DNA from: Murimonas intestini
GTDB lineage: Bacteria > Bacillota > Clostridia > Lachnospirales > Lachnospiraceae
Assembly (NCBI RefSeq): GCF_024622195.1
Contig: NZ_JANKBI010000003.1
Span: 325,229-389,228, forward strand
Direction of reading: 5' to 3'
DNA: 64,000 nt
Shown: positions 43,220-52,452 of the stretch, in pieces
Layout: each line of letters begins with the position of its first letter
How positions within the stretch are numbered: position 1 is the first letter of the stretch
Made by a program: the position numbers and the translations under genes
Notes under the pieces: model-generated
What the model was told of the DNA's origin: nothing
The model's input: only the letters and a program-made list of their open reading frames with translations
The model's database searches: none

Positions 43220-43450
43220 ATGGAATTTGAAAAGTTACAGAAAATAATCGCAGAGGTATTAAACGTTGATACGGAGGAAATCACATTAGACACTACATTT
43301 GTGGATGACCTCGGAGCTGATTCACTGGATGTATTCCAGATCATTATGGGAATTGAAGAAGAATTTGACATTGAGATCCCGAATGAAGAAGCTGAAAAAA
43401 TCGTGACGGTGGGCGATGCCGTAGAGCAGATTAAGAACGCTGTAAACTAA
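43220..43450 (+). CDS. acpP: Acyl carrier protein
   Basis: Carries growing acyl chains on a phosphopantetheine arm. The 76-residue acidic protein has the attachment site DDLGADSLDVFQ with the modified serine at about 36. It has a valine-rich start and ends with VEQIKNAVN. It is co-transcribed with plsX. Confidence 0.97.
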   Translation: MEFEKLQKIIAEVLNVDTEEITLDTTFVDDLGADSLDVFQIIMGIEEEFDIEIPNEEAEKIVTVGDAVEQIKNAVN

Positions 43451-43468
43451 TTTCAGAACTTGCGCAGA

Positions 43469-43494
43469 AAGGGTGCTGCAGTGCAGCACCCTTT
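43469..43494 (+). terminator. Hairpin between acpP and rnc
   Basis: AGGGTGCTGC-AGTG-CAGCACCCT type stem followed by TTTT. It can end the plsX-acpP transcript or reduce read-through into rnc. Confidence 0.75.
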
Positions 43495-43521
43495 TGACTT
43501 ATGTGAACAGGGAGGAATATT

Positions 43522-44217
43522 ATGCATTATAACTGGATGCCGGAAGAGCTGGAAGAGAGGGCGGAGTATGTTTTTCAGGATAAAGCGCTTCTTTTTCAGG
43601 CAATGACACACAGCTCTTTTGCCAACGAACATAAATATGAGCGTACAAAAGACAATGAGAGGCTGGAATTTTTGGGAGATGCGGTGCTGGAGATCATCAG
43701 CAGTGAATTTCTTTTTTTGAATTATCCCAAAATGCCGGAGGGGGATCTGACAAAGCTGAGGGCCAGTATCGTATGTGAACCAACACTGGCGGTCTGTGCC
43801 AGGGAACTGGGGATCGACAAGTATCTGCTTTTAGGAAAAGGTGAAGAGCACACTGGAGGAAGGAACAGGGACTCAATTGTTTCTGACGCGATGGAAGCTC
43901 TGATCGGTGCAATTTATTTAGATGGAGGTTTTGTTAATGCAAAAGAGTTCGTTCAGAAGTATATCCTGACAGATATAGAACACAAAAAGCTCTTTTATGA
44001 TAGCAAGACAATTCTCCAGGAAATAGTCCAGAGAGATTATAAGGAAGACGAGATCAGCTATGTGCTTATAGGAGAGGAAGGGCCGGACCACGACAAGACC
44101 TTCATTATTCAGGTGAAAATAGGCGCTGTGCCGGTGGGACAGGGCTCAGGAAGGACGAAAAAGGCTGCAGAGCAGGCAGCCGCTTACCAGGCGATAATTG
44201 CTTTGAAAGGAAAATAA
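43522..44217 (+). CDS. rnc: Ribonuclease III
   Basis: Double-strand RNA endonuclease for rRNA and mRNA maturation. The catalytic signature NERLEFLGDAVLE is at 45-57. SDAMEALIGAIYLDGG provides the second acidic pair. A double-stranded RNA-binding domain forms the last 70 residues (DSKTILQEIVQRDYKEDEISYVL, GSGRTKKAAEQAAAYQAI). Its 231 residues are normal. It sits directly before smc, as in many Firmicutes. Confidence 0.97.
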   Translation: MHYNWMPEELEERAEYVFQDKALLFQAMTHSSFANEHKYERTKDNERLEFLGDAVLEIISSEFLFLNYPKMPEGDLTKLRASIVCEPTLAVCARELGIDKYLLLGKGEEHTGGRNRDSIVSDAMEALIGAIYLDGGFVNAKEFVQKYILTDIEHKKLFYDSKTILQEIVQRDYKEDEISYVLIGEEGPDHDKTFIIQVKIGAVPVGQGSGRTKKAAEQAAAYQAIIALKGK

Positions 44218-44223
44218 AGACAG

Positions 44224-47200
44224 ATGTATTTAAAAAGCTTGGAAGTACAGGGATTTAAATCCTTTGCAAATAAAATTGTTTTTAAATTCCACAATGGGAT
44301 CACCGGCATCGTAGGGCCCAACGGAAGCGGTAAAAGCAACGTGGGCGATGCGGTACGCTGGGTGCTGGGCGAGCAGAGTGCAAAACAGCTCCGCGGCGCC
44401 AGCATGCAGGATGTCATCTTTTCAGGGACAGAAAACAGAAAGCCCCTTGGTTTCGCTTCTGTGGCCATCACCCTGGATAATTCTGACCATCAGCTGCCTG
44501 TGGAGTACCAGGAGGTCACGGTTACCAGAAGGGTATACCGCTCCGGTGAGAGTGAATACCTGATCAATGGAGCTGCCTGCAGGTTAAAGGATGTAAATGA
44601 GCTTTTTTACGATACAGGTATTGGCAAAGAAGGGTATTCCATAATTGGACAGGGCCAGATAGAGAAGATCCTGAGCGGAAAACCTGAGGAGCGCAGGGAG
44701 CTTTTTGACGAAGCGGCAGGGATCGTGAAGTTTAAGAGGAGGAAGGCTACGGCCCAAAAAAAGCTGGAGGATGAGAAGCAGAATCTGGTCCGTGTAAATG
44801 ATATCCTCTCAGAACTCACAAAGCAGCTGGGGCCGCTGGAGAGACAGGCAGAGACAGCCAGGATCTATCTGAAGAAAAAAGAGCAGCTGAAATCTCTTGA
44901 CGTTAATATGTTCCTTCTGGATATGGATCAGATAAAACAGCAGCTTGCTGGGGCAGAGGAAAAGTACTCTGCTGCGCAGGAGCAGCTGGCTGCAACAAGG
45001 CAGGAATATGAAGGCACAAAAGAAAAATATGACGAGCTGGAAGATAAGCTGGAGGCGCTGGCCGGACGCATCGAGGATGAGAAGGAACGGGCGAACAAGA
45101 ACGAGCTGCTTAAACAGCAGCTGGAGGGACAGATAAATGTCCTCACTGAGCAGATCAATACAGCAGAGCAGAATAAAGTAAGACTGGCGGCCAGGGCCGG
45201 AAGCATCAAAAAAGACCTGGAAGAAAAAGAGGCACAAAAAGAAGCCTCCATGGAAGAGGCGCGCGGCTTAAAGGCAGAGCTTGAGAAGGCCAGGGCAGAG
45301 GAAGCTGTGAGCATGGAAGAGGGCGATGCCCTCACCGTGGAGATAGACAGCCTGAAGGAACAGATAGAAAGCGCCAAGAGCGGTATCATATCTCTAATGA
45401 ATCAGCGGTCGGCAGCCAAGGTAAGAATGCAGCGATACGATACCATGCTGGAACAGATACAGATCAGGAAGGCAGAGCTTTCGCAGAAGATCTTAAGACT
45501 CAGAAGTGAGGAGATGGACCAGGAAGAGTCTCTGCAGGATCTGAAGCGGGAATACGATGAAGTTACAGCGGAGATAGACAGCCTGTGTGACAGGAATGAC
45601 GGCTATGAAACAGAGCTCTCTGACCTGCAGGAAAAATTAAATGAGCTGAACAGGAATCTGGACGCAGGACAGCAGGCTTACCACAGGGAGTCCTCCAGGC
45701 TGGAATCTCTGAAGAATATTACAGAGAGATACGACGGCTATGGGAACAGTATCCGCAGGGTCATGGAGCAGAAGAGCAGGGAGCCGGGACTGCTGGGAGT
45801 AGTAGCGGATATCATCAAAGTGGAGAAATCCTACGAGATCGCCATTGAGACAGCGCTGGGAGGCAGTATACAGAATATTGTCACAGAGGATGAAGAGACT
45901 GCAAAGCGCATGATAGATTTCCTGAAGAGGAATAAATACGGCAGGGCTACATTTCTGCCGCTTACCAGCATTGGAAACAAAAATGGCTTCACCCAGAACA
46001 GGGCGCTCACTGAAAAAGGAGTCATCGGCCTGGCAAGCAGCCTGTCTGTCACAGAGCAGAAGTATGCAGGACTTAACCAGTATCTTTTGGGCAGGACTGT
46101 TGTAGTGGATAATATTGATAATGCAATAGCGCTTGCACGGAAATACCAGCACAGCCTGAGGATCGTTACACTGGAGGGTGAGTCCTTAAGCCCGGGCGGG
46201 TCCATGACAGGAGGAGCCTTTAAGAACTCCAGCAATCTTCTGGGACGCCGCAGGGAGATAGAGGAGCTGCAGGAAAATGTGGCCCTGCTTAGAAAAGAGA
46301 TGGAGCAGGCGCAGCAGGAAATAGGCAGAGTCAGGAATAAGAGGAATGACCTGCGCACTAAAATCGTTGATCTAAATGAAGCGCTGAAGAAAAAATACAT
46401 ACAGCAGAATACAGCAAAGCTGGCTGTCTCCCAGATGGAGTCCAGAAGACAGGAGACTTCAGCAGGGTACGAGCAGCTTAAGAAGGAATCCAGGGAGATT
46501 GAGAACCAAGTTGTGGATATCGCACAGCAGCAGGATGAGATAAAAGAGGAACTGGATGTATTTCTGGAGCAGGAAAGAGAACTGCAGGAGAGTATCGGGG
46601 AGAGGCAGAAGGTGCTGGAGGAAAAGAGACAGCTGCGCATGGTCTCCAACCAGAATACGGAACGCCTCCACCTGCAGCTTGCCAATGTCTCTCAGAAAGA
46701 AGGATTTATCCGCCAGAATCTGGAAAGAATTAAAAAAGAGATGGACAGGCTTGGCGGGGAGCTTCAGGAGAATGAGAGAGAGGGCGCCCAGATCAGTCAG
46801 GAGACAGTTAAAAAGCAGAGCGATATTGCAGAAATCCAAAAGACGATCAGCGCTGCTGTAGACCAGGAAGGGACAGCCAGATCCCTGATGGAGGAGCTTC
46901 TGAAAGAGAAGGAGACCATGAATCAGTCCCACAAGGACTTTTTCAATAAAAGAGAAGAGCTTTCCGAACAAATCTCCCTGCTTGACAAAGAGAGCTTCCG
47001 CTTAAATACCCAGAAGGAGAAACTGGAAGAGGGAAAAGCCACACACATTAATTATATGTGGGAAGAATATGAGCTGACCCCTTCTGCGGCAGCTGAGCTG
47101 AAAAATGAAGAATACACAAACCAGGCCCAGCTGAAGAAGGACATTAACACTTTAAAGGCTGAAATCCGGGCCCTGGGCAATGTGAATGTGAATGCCATAG

Positions 47201-47784
47201 ATGATTTCAGGGAGCTCTCAGAACGGCATGAATTTTTGAGTACCCAGCACGATGACCTGATAAAGGCCGAACAGGCTTTAATGGAAATTATAGAAGAGCT
47301 GGATGCAGGCATGAGATCTCAGTTTTCAGAGAAGTTCGCCCAGATACAGAGGGAATTCGACAAGGCGTTTAAGGAGCTTTTCGGCGGAGGGAAGGGTACC
47401 CTGGAGCTTGTGGAGGATGAAGATATCCTGGAAGCAGGTATCCGTATAGTATCCCAGCCCCCGGGCAAGAAACTTCAGAACATGATGCAGCTCTCCGGAG
47501 GAGAGAAGGCCCTGACAGCGATCGCCCTGCTTTTTGCCATACAGAACTTAAAGCCCTCGCCCTTCTGTCTCCTTGATGAGATCGAAGCCGCCCTGGATGA
47601 ATCAAATGTGGGAAGGTATGCGAATTACCTGCACAAGTTGACAAAGAACACACAATTTATTATTATAACACATAGACGGGGAACAATGTCGGTGGCAGAC
47701 AGGCTCTATGGCATCACAATGCAGGAGAAGGGGATATCGGCACTAGTATCCGTGAATCTGATAGAAGATGATTTGGATAAGTAG
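44224..47784 (+). CDS. smc: Chromosome condensation ATPase SMC
   Basis: Large ATPase of 1186 residues that folds and separates chromosomes with ScpA/ScpB. The N-terminal Walker A GPNGSGKSN is at 31-39. Two long coiled coils (about 165-500 and 680-1020) surround a hinge at about 515-660 (GLLGVVADIIKVEKSYEIAIETALGGSIQNIV). The C-terminal head holds the signature LSGGEKALTAIALLFA and Walker B CLLDEIEAALDESN. The frame is intact. It is six bases after rnc and nine before ftsY, an rnc-smc-ftsY order conserved in Firmicutes. Confidence 0.98.
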   Translation: MYLKSLEVQGFKSFANKIVFKFHNGITGIVGPNGSGKSNVGDAVRWVLGEQSAKQLRGASMQDVIFSGTENRKPLGFASVAITLDNSDHQLPVEYQEVTVTRRVYRSGESEYLINGAACRLKDVNELFYDTGIGKEGYSIIGQGQIEKILSGKPEERRELFDEAAGIVKFKRRKATAQKKLEDEKQNLVRVNDILSELTKQLGPLERQAETARIYLKKKEQLKSLDVNMFLLDMDQIKQQLAGAEEKYSAAQEQLAATRQEYEGTKEKYDELEDKLEALAGRIEDEKERANKNELLKQQLEGQINVLTEQINTAEQNKVRLAARAGSIKKDLEEKEAQKEASMEEARGLKAELEKARAEEAVSMEEGDALTVEIDSLKEQIESAKSGIISLMNQRSAAKVRMQRYDTMLEQIQIRKAELSQKILRLRSEEMDQEESLQDLKREYDEVTAEIDSLCDRNDGYETELSDLQEKLNELNRNLDAGQQAYHRESSRLESLKNITERYDGYGNSIRRVMEQKSREPGLLGVVADIIKVEKSYEIAIETALGGSIQNIVTEDEETAKRMIDFLKRNKYGRATFLPLTSIGNKNGFTQNRALTEKGVIGLASSLSVTEQKYAGLNQYLLGRTVVVDNIDNAIALARKYQHSLRIVTLEGESLSPGGSMTGGAFKNSSNLLGRRREIEELQENVALLRKEMEQAQQEIGRVRNKRNDLRTKIVDLNEALKKKYIQQNTAKLAVSQMESRRQETSAGYEQLKKESREIENQVVDIAQQQDEIKEELDVFLEQERELQESIGERQKVLEEKRQLRMVSNQNTERLHLQLANVSQKEGFIRQNLERIKKEMDRLGGELQENEREGAQISQETVKKQSDIAEIQKTISAAVDQEGTARSLMEELLKEKETMNQSHKDFFNKREELSEQISLLDKESFRLNTQKEKLEEGKATHINYMWEEYELTPSAAAELKNEEYTNQAQLKKDINTLKAEIRALGNVNVNAIDDFRELSERHEFLSTQHDDLIKAEQALMEIIEELDAGMRSQFSEKFAQIQREFDKAFKELFGGGKGTLELVEDEDILEAGIRIVSQPPGKKLQNMMQLSGGEKALTAIALLFAIQNLKPSPFCLLDEIEAALDESNVGRYANYLHKLTKNTQFIIITHRRGTMSVADRLYGITMQEKGISALVSVNLIEDDLDK

Positions 47785-47793
47785 GAGGAAGAC

Positions 47794-48732
47794 ATGGAGG
47801 AAAAGAAGAAAGGTTTCTTTAAACGCCTGGTAGACGGACTGGCGAAGACAAGGGCAAACATCGTATGCGGCATTGACTCTATCTTCAGCGGCTTTTCCAG
47901 CATTGATGAAGATTTCTATGAAGAGATTGAAGAGATCCTTGTGATGGGTGACCTGGGAATCAATGCTACAACTGCAATAATAGAAGATTTGAAGGCGAAA
48001 GTTAAGGAACAGAAAATTAAGGATCCCATTTTATGCAAGCAGCTGCTCATAGACAGTATCAAGCAGCAGATGAACGTGGGGGAGACAGCTTATGAATTTG
48101 AAAATAAGACTTCAGTTGTCCTTGTCATTGGCGTAAATGGTGTGGGTAAGACGACAAGTGTGGGAAAACTGGCAGGAAAGCTGAAGGACCAGGGCAAAAG
48201 GGTCATATTGGCTGCAGCAGATACCTTCAGGGCAGCGGCAGGCGAACAGCTCACTGAGTGGGCTAACAGGGCAGGCGTGGAGATCATAGGCGGTCAGGAG
48301 GGCTCAGACCCGGCTTCAGTAGTATACGACGCGGTGGCAGCGGCGAAGGCACGCCATGCGGATGTGCTTCTCTGTGATACAGCCGGACGGCTCCACAATA
48401 AAAAGAACCTCATGTCTGAGCTGGGAAAGATAAACAGGATCCTGGAGCGGGAGTATCCGGAAGCCTACAGGGAGACTCTTGTAGTCTTAGACGGGACAAC
48501 GGGACAGAATGCCCTTGCACAGGCCAGACAATTTAAGGAAGTGGCGGATATCACAGGTATTATCCTGACAAAACTGGACGGCACGGCAAAAGGGGGGATC
48601 GCAGTGGCGATCCAGTCTGAGCTGCATATACCTGTAAAATATATCGGAGTAGGTGAGAGCATTGATGATCTCCAGAAATTCAATGCTGATGAATTTGTAA
48701 ATGCGCTGTTCCATGTACAGGACGAGGACTAG
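47794..48732 (+). CDS. ftsY: Signal recognition particle receptor FtsY
   Basis: Membrane-associated GTPase that receives ribosome-SRP complexes. In 312 residues, the helical N domain (SGFSSIDEDFYEEIEEILVMGDLGINATTAIIEDL) is followed by the G domain with G1 GVNGVGKT at 113-120, AAADTFRAAAGEQL, DTAGRLHNK and TKLDGTAKGG. The long acidic N-terminal domain of enterobacterial FtsY is absent, as is usual in Firmicutes; KKKGFFKRLVDGL may bind the membrane. AGGAGG precedes the ATG. Confidence 0.97.
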   Translation: MEEKKKGFFKRLVDGLAKTRANIVCGIDSIFSGFSSIDEDFYEEIEEILVMGDLGINATTAIIEDLKAKVKEQKIKDPILCKQLLIDSIKQQMNVGETAYEFENKTSVVLVIGVNGVGKTTSVGKLAGKLKDQGKRVILAAADTFRAAAGEQLTEWANRAGVEIIGGQEGSDPASVVYDAVAAAKARHADVLLCDTAGRLHNKKNLMSELGKINRILEREYPEAYRETLVVLDGTTGQNALAQARQFKEVADITGIILTKLDGTAKGGIAVAIQSELHIPVKYIGVGESIDDLQKFNADEFVNALFHVQDED

Positions 48733-48756
48733 ATAAAGTCAGAAAGGTCGAAAGCT

Positions 48757-49968
48757 ATGTTAACATTAGAGAAATTTGAAGAGGCTTCAGAGGTGGTAAA
48801 ACAGGTCACTCAGGAGACAAAGCTGGTATACAGCCAGTATTTCAGCGAACAGACCGGAAATAAGGTGTATTTCAAGCCTGAAAATATGCAGCTGACAGGT
48901 GCATATAAGGTGAGAGGCGCCTATTATACGATCAGCACACTCAGCCAGGAGGAAAAGGACAAGGGCCTTATCACGGCTTCAGCCGGGAACCATGCCCAGG
49001 GAGTGGCATATGCCGCCAAGGCCTTTGGCGTAAAGGCTGTCATTGTCATGCCGACTACCACACCGCTGATCAAAGTAAACCGCACAAAGAGCTACGGAGC
49101 CGAGGTGGTGCTCTATGGTGATGTATATGACGAAGCCTGCGCCCATGCTTACGAGCTTGCTGATAAAGAGGGCTATACGTTTATCCATCCTTTTGACGAT
49201 CTGAGAGTCGCTACAGGACAGGGAACTATTGCCATGGAGATCGTCAAGGAGCTTCCGCTTGTAGATTATATACTTGTGCCTGTTGGAGGAGGCGGACTGG
49301 CCACGGGTGTATCCACTTTGGCCAAGATGCTGAATCCGAATATCAAAGTCATCGGCGTGGAGCCTGCAGGCGCCAACTGCCTTCAGGTTTCAAGGAAGAA
49401 TGGGAAGGTCACGACACTTCCGGGAGTGAATACAATTGCCGACGGTACCGCTGTCAAGACTCCGGGTGAGAAAATATTCCCGTATCTTGTGAAGAATCTG
49501 GATGATGTGATCACTGTTGAGGATGATGAGCTTGTGGTGGCATTCCTGGATATGGTGGAAAACCATAAGATGGTCGTGGAGAATTCCGGGCTACTGACTG
49601 TAGCAGCACTGAAGCACCTGGATGCACAGGGCAAGAAGGTCGTATCGGTGCTGAGCGGGGGCAATATGGATGTGATTACCATGTCAAGCGTTGTACAGCT
49701 GGGGCTTATCCAGAGGGACCGCATCTTTACAGTGTCTGTGCTCCTGCCTGACAAGCCGGGTGAGCTGGTCAATGTGGCCACTGTCATTGCGAATGAACAG
49801 GGAAATGTTATCAAGCTGGAACATAACCAGTTTGTAAGCACAAACAGGAATGCGGCAGTGGAGCTGCGGATCACTCTTGAAGCTTTTGGGACTGAGCATA
49901 AAGCGCGGATCGTGGAGGCATTAAACCAAAAAGGATACAGGCCGAAGCTTATACGGCCGAGTTTGTAA
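48757..49968 (+). CDS. ilvA: Threonine ammonia-lyase (threonine dehydratase)
   Basis: PLP enzyme of 403 residues that deaminates threonine to 2-oxobutanoate, for isoleucine synthesis or threonine catabolism. The PLP lysine is Lys51 in QLTGAYKVRGAYY. SAGNHAQGVAYAAK and the glycine loop PVGGGGLATG bind the cofactor phosphate. A C-terminal ACT-like domain (IFTVSVLLPDKPGELVNVATVIANEQGN) is the short form seen in catabolic/TdcB-like and clostridial enzymes, so feedback control differs from long IlvA. It sits between ftsY and a lipid cluster. Confidence 0.93.
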   Translation: MLTLEKFEEASEVVKQVTQETKLVYSQYFSEQTGNKVYFKPENMQLTGAYKVRGAYYTISTLSQEEKDKGLITASAGNHAQGVAYAAKAFGVKAVIVMPTTTPLIKVNRTKSYGAEVVLYGDVYDEACAHAYELADKEGYTFIHPFDDLRVATGQGTIAMEIVKELPLVDYILVPVGGGGLATGVSTLAKMLNPNIKVIGVEPAGANCLQVSRKNGKVTTLPGVNTIADGTAVKTPGEKIFPYLVKNLDDVITVEDDELVVAFLDMVENHKMVVENSGLLTVAALKHLDAQGKKVVSVLSGGNMDVITMSSVVQLGLIQRDRIFTVSVLLPDKPGELVNVATVIANEQGNVIKLEHNQFVSTNRNAAVELRITLEAFGTEHKARIVEALNQKGYRPKLIRPSL

Positions 49969-49971
49969 ATC

Positions 49972-50709
49972 ATGCAGGCTGTATACCGTTTTCTGAAAAA
50001 ATATGTGGACCCATGGGCAAGGCTGGACAGTATCATTCCGCTGGCAAGCGCGTTTTTGTTTAATACCCTGATCTACTTTGGCACAAATTACCTGACAAGA
50101 GACTGGCATCACTATGACTTTACTCTTGAGATAGACAGGGCTGTCCCGTTTGTGCCCGGTTTTGTATGGATCTATTTAGGATGTTATATTTTCTGGATCG
50201 TTAACTACCTTATGGTGGGACATTTTGACAAGAAGCATTTTTATCAGTTTGTGACTGCTGACTATACTTCCAGGCTTGTATGCCTTATATTCTTCATCTT
50301 TCTGCCTACTACAAATATCAGGCCGGAGGTATTGGGGGATTCGGCAGCGAGCGGCCTGATGAGGTGGCTGTATGATGTGGACATGCCGTCTAACCTTTTC
50401 CCGTCGATCCATTGCCTGGTGAGCTGGTTCTGCTATATTGGAATCAGAGGAAGAAAAGAGATACCCAGGTGGTACCGGGCTTTTTCCTGTTTTTTTGCGT
50501 TGCTGGTAGCCGCTTCCACCCAATTTACAAAACAGCATTATATTGTGGATGTCATTGGCGGGATCGGCCTTGCAGAGCTCATGTTTTATCTGAGCAGGCG
50601 TTTCCAATATTATGAGATAATTAAGAAATTTTTTGAGAAAATTAATGGCAAGTTGTACAGATTGTTGCTAAAATCTTCTTGTGATGCAGATAATACTTCT
50701 GTGACATGA
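49972..50709 (+). CDS. PAP2-family membrane phosphatase
   Basis: Membrane protein of 245 residues with about six helices. The PAP2 active-site blocks are visible: SNLFPSIHCLVSW (motif with the catalytic His) and STQFTKQHYIVDVIGG (final motif with His and Asp). The family removes phosphate from phosphatidate, phosphatidylglycerol phosphate, undecaprenyl pyrophosphate or related lipids; this branch also resembles aureobasidin/inositol-phosphorylceramide type proteins. It begins three bases after ilvA and precedes a flippase-like gene and the pssA-psd genes, which supports a role in phospholipid metabolism. Confidence 0.85.
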   Translation: MQAVYRFLKKYVDPWARLDSIIPLASAFLFNTLIYFGTNYLTRDWHHYDFTLEIDRAVPFVPGFVWIYLGCYIFWIVNYLMVGHFDKKHFYQFVTADYTSRLVCLIFFIFLPTTNIRPEVLGDSAASGLMRWLYDVDMPSNLFPSIHCLVSWFCYIGIRGRKEIPRWYRAFSCFFALLVAASTQFTKQHYIVDVIGGIGLAELMFYLSRRFQYYEIIKKFFEKINGKLYRLLLKSSCDADNTSVT

Positions 50710-50748
50710 AATACGCTGCGCTATATGCGCAGTTAGGGAGAGAATACT

Positions 50749-51828
50749 TTGGAATTTATTAAAAAAAATAAGAAAAGCATCTTTCAGATAGCATTTCTTG
50801 TGCTGCTTATGGTACTGACCTTCTATGTACTGCTGAAGGATCAGGAGCTGGGCGTTATATGGGAGACGATCCTTAAGGTTAAAAAGCGTTATATATGGCT
50901 GGGCATTGCGCTGGTTATCATTTATGTGTGCAGCGAATCAGTGATCATCCATTACATGATGCATTCACTTAAGAAAAAGGTTCCCCTCACCCAGTGCATA
51001 AAATACAGTTTTATCGGCTTTTTCTACAGCTGTGTCACTCCGTCGGCAAGCGGAGGACAGCCGGCCCAGATATACTATATGAGCAAGGATAAGATCGAAG
51101 TGCCTGTATCGACGCTGGTACTCATGATCGTGACGATCACTTATAAGTTTGTCCTTGTGGTGGTGGGGATAGGAGTTCTCCTGTTCTGCCGTCCGCTGCT
51201 GGATAAATATATGAGTGCTACCAGATTCTTTCTGGATCTGGGCGTGCTGCTCAATGTAGGCTGTGTCGCCTTGATGTTTATTCTCATATTCAAGCCGAAA
51301 CTGACAAAAAAGCTTATGCATCTCGGATTAAAGATACTGGAGAAATCCCGGATACTGAAGCACAAAGAGGAGAGGACAGAGAAGCTTTCTAAATCTATGG
51401 ATGTATATAAGGAATCTTCTTATTATTTCAGGGATCATAAAATGGTGGTCTTCAATGTGATACTGATATCCTTTTTTCAAAGGTTCTGTCTCTTTTTTGT
51501 GACATATCTTGTGTATCTGGCGTTTGGTTTTTCGGGAAGCAGCGCTTTTGATATTGTGATCCTGCAGGCTACTATCTCTGTTGCTGTGGATATGCTTCCG
51601 CTGCCGGGGGGGATGGGAATCAGTGAAGGACTTTTTCTGTCCATTTTCAGGCCTGTCTTTGGCCCGGCTTATGTCCTTTCGGGGATGCTGCTGAGCCGCG
51701 GGATCAGCTATTATGCGCTTCTGGCCATAAGTGCGCTGGTGACTGTCTACGCACATTTCAGCATTACTAGGGCTGCCATACGCCGTGAGCGTGCAGCGAA
51801 GGGAGAGGACAAAACATTATGTGGTTAG
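50749..51828 (+). CDS. Lysylphosphatidylglycerol synthase transmembrane-domain/UPF0104 flippase-like protein
   Basis: Membrane protein of 359 residues with about eight helices. PSASGGQPAQIYYMSK and the conserved VDMLPLPGGMGISEGLFL mark the UPF0104 family, which includes the flippase part of MprF. There is no cytosolic aminoacyl-transferase domain, so lysinylation is not expected; lipid or glycolipid transport is more likely but unproven. The start is a TTG at 50749-50751 with AGGGAGAG about 8 bases upstream; no ATG fits. It overlaps pssA by 10 bases. Confidence 0.88.
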   Translation: MEFIKKNKKSIFQIAFLVLLMVLTFYVLLKDQELGVIWETILKVKKRYIWLGIALVIIYVCSESVIIHYMMHSLKKKVPLTQCIKYSFIGFFYSCVTPSASGGQPAQIYYMSKDKIEVPVSTLVLMIVTITYKFVLVVVGIGVLLFCRPLLDKYMSATRFFLDLGVLLNVGCVALMFILIFKPKLTKKLMHLGLKILEKSRILKHKEERTEKLSKSMDVYKESSYYFRDHKMVVFNVILISFFQRFCLFFVTYLVYLAFGFSGSSAFDIVILQATISVAVDMLPLPGGMGISEGLFLSIFRPVFGPAYVLSGMLLSRGISYYALLAISALVTVYAHFSITRAAIRRERAAKGEDKTLCG

Positions 51829-52442
51829 GATTTTATAATTACACGGTCGTGCTGACTTATCTGGGGCTTATCAGTTCAGTGATCGGTATGACAGAGGCGC
51901 TTGAAGAGCGCTTCAGCGTTGCGATAGCCTGTCTTGTTGTTTCAGGGATATGTGACATGCTGGATGGTAAGGTTGCCCGGACAAAAAAAGGACGGACAGA
52001 TGATGAAAAGAAATTTGGGATACAGATAGATTCACTTTGTGACCTGATCTGCTTCGGAGCGTTCCCGGCATTTCTGGGATACGGACTGGGGCTTCGGGGA
52101 TTTTGGGGTACAACGGCTATGTGCCTCTATGTACTGGCAGCAGTGATCCGTCTGGGATATTTTAATGTGATGGAAGAGAAGCGGCAGAAAGAAACCACCG
52201 GTGTCAGGAAATACTATGAGGGCCTTCCTGTTACTTCCATTGCAATCATTTTTCCTATCGTATACCTTTTAAGGCCGCATTTTGGACAGGTTATTTACCT
52301 GAGAGTGCTTATCGGGGTAATGATAGCAGTAGGAATTCTGTTTGTGAGCAGGATCAAGGTCTTTAAACCGGGAAATAAGATGATGGCCGCAATTATAGTT
52401 GCCGGGCTTGTTATACTGGGAAAACTGCTCAGATTTTATTGA
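51819..52442 (+). CDS. pssA: CDP-diacylglycerol-serine O-phosphatidyltransferase
   Basis: Makes phosphatidylserine from CDP-diacylglycerol and serine at the membrane. The CDP-alcohol phosphotransferase motif is complete: Asp46, Asp49-Gly50, Ala53-Arg54, Gly67, Asp71, Asp75, with a 12-residue spacer after the Arg. About six transmembrane helices occupy the 207 residues. The start overlaps the flippase-like gene by 10 bases. The product feeds the next enzyme, phosphatidylserine decarboxylase. Confidence 0.93.
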   Translation: MWLGFYNYTVVLTYLGLISSVIGMTEALEERFSVAIACLVVSGICDMLDGKVARTKKGRTDDEKKFGIQIDSLCDLICFGAFPAFLGYGLGLRGFWGTTAMCLYVLAAVIRLGYFNVMEEKRQKETTGVRKYYEGLPVTSIAIIFPIVYLLRPHFGQVIYLRVLIGVMIAVGILFVSRIKVFKPGNKMMAAIIVAGLVILGKLLRFY

Positions 52443-52452
52443 GAGGAATCAT

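Noticed and set aside
44809..46971. Several minus-strand frames inside smc
   Set aside because: Leucine/serine/phenylalanine-rich translations are the usual antisense shadow of coiled-coil coding sequence.
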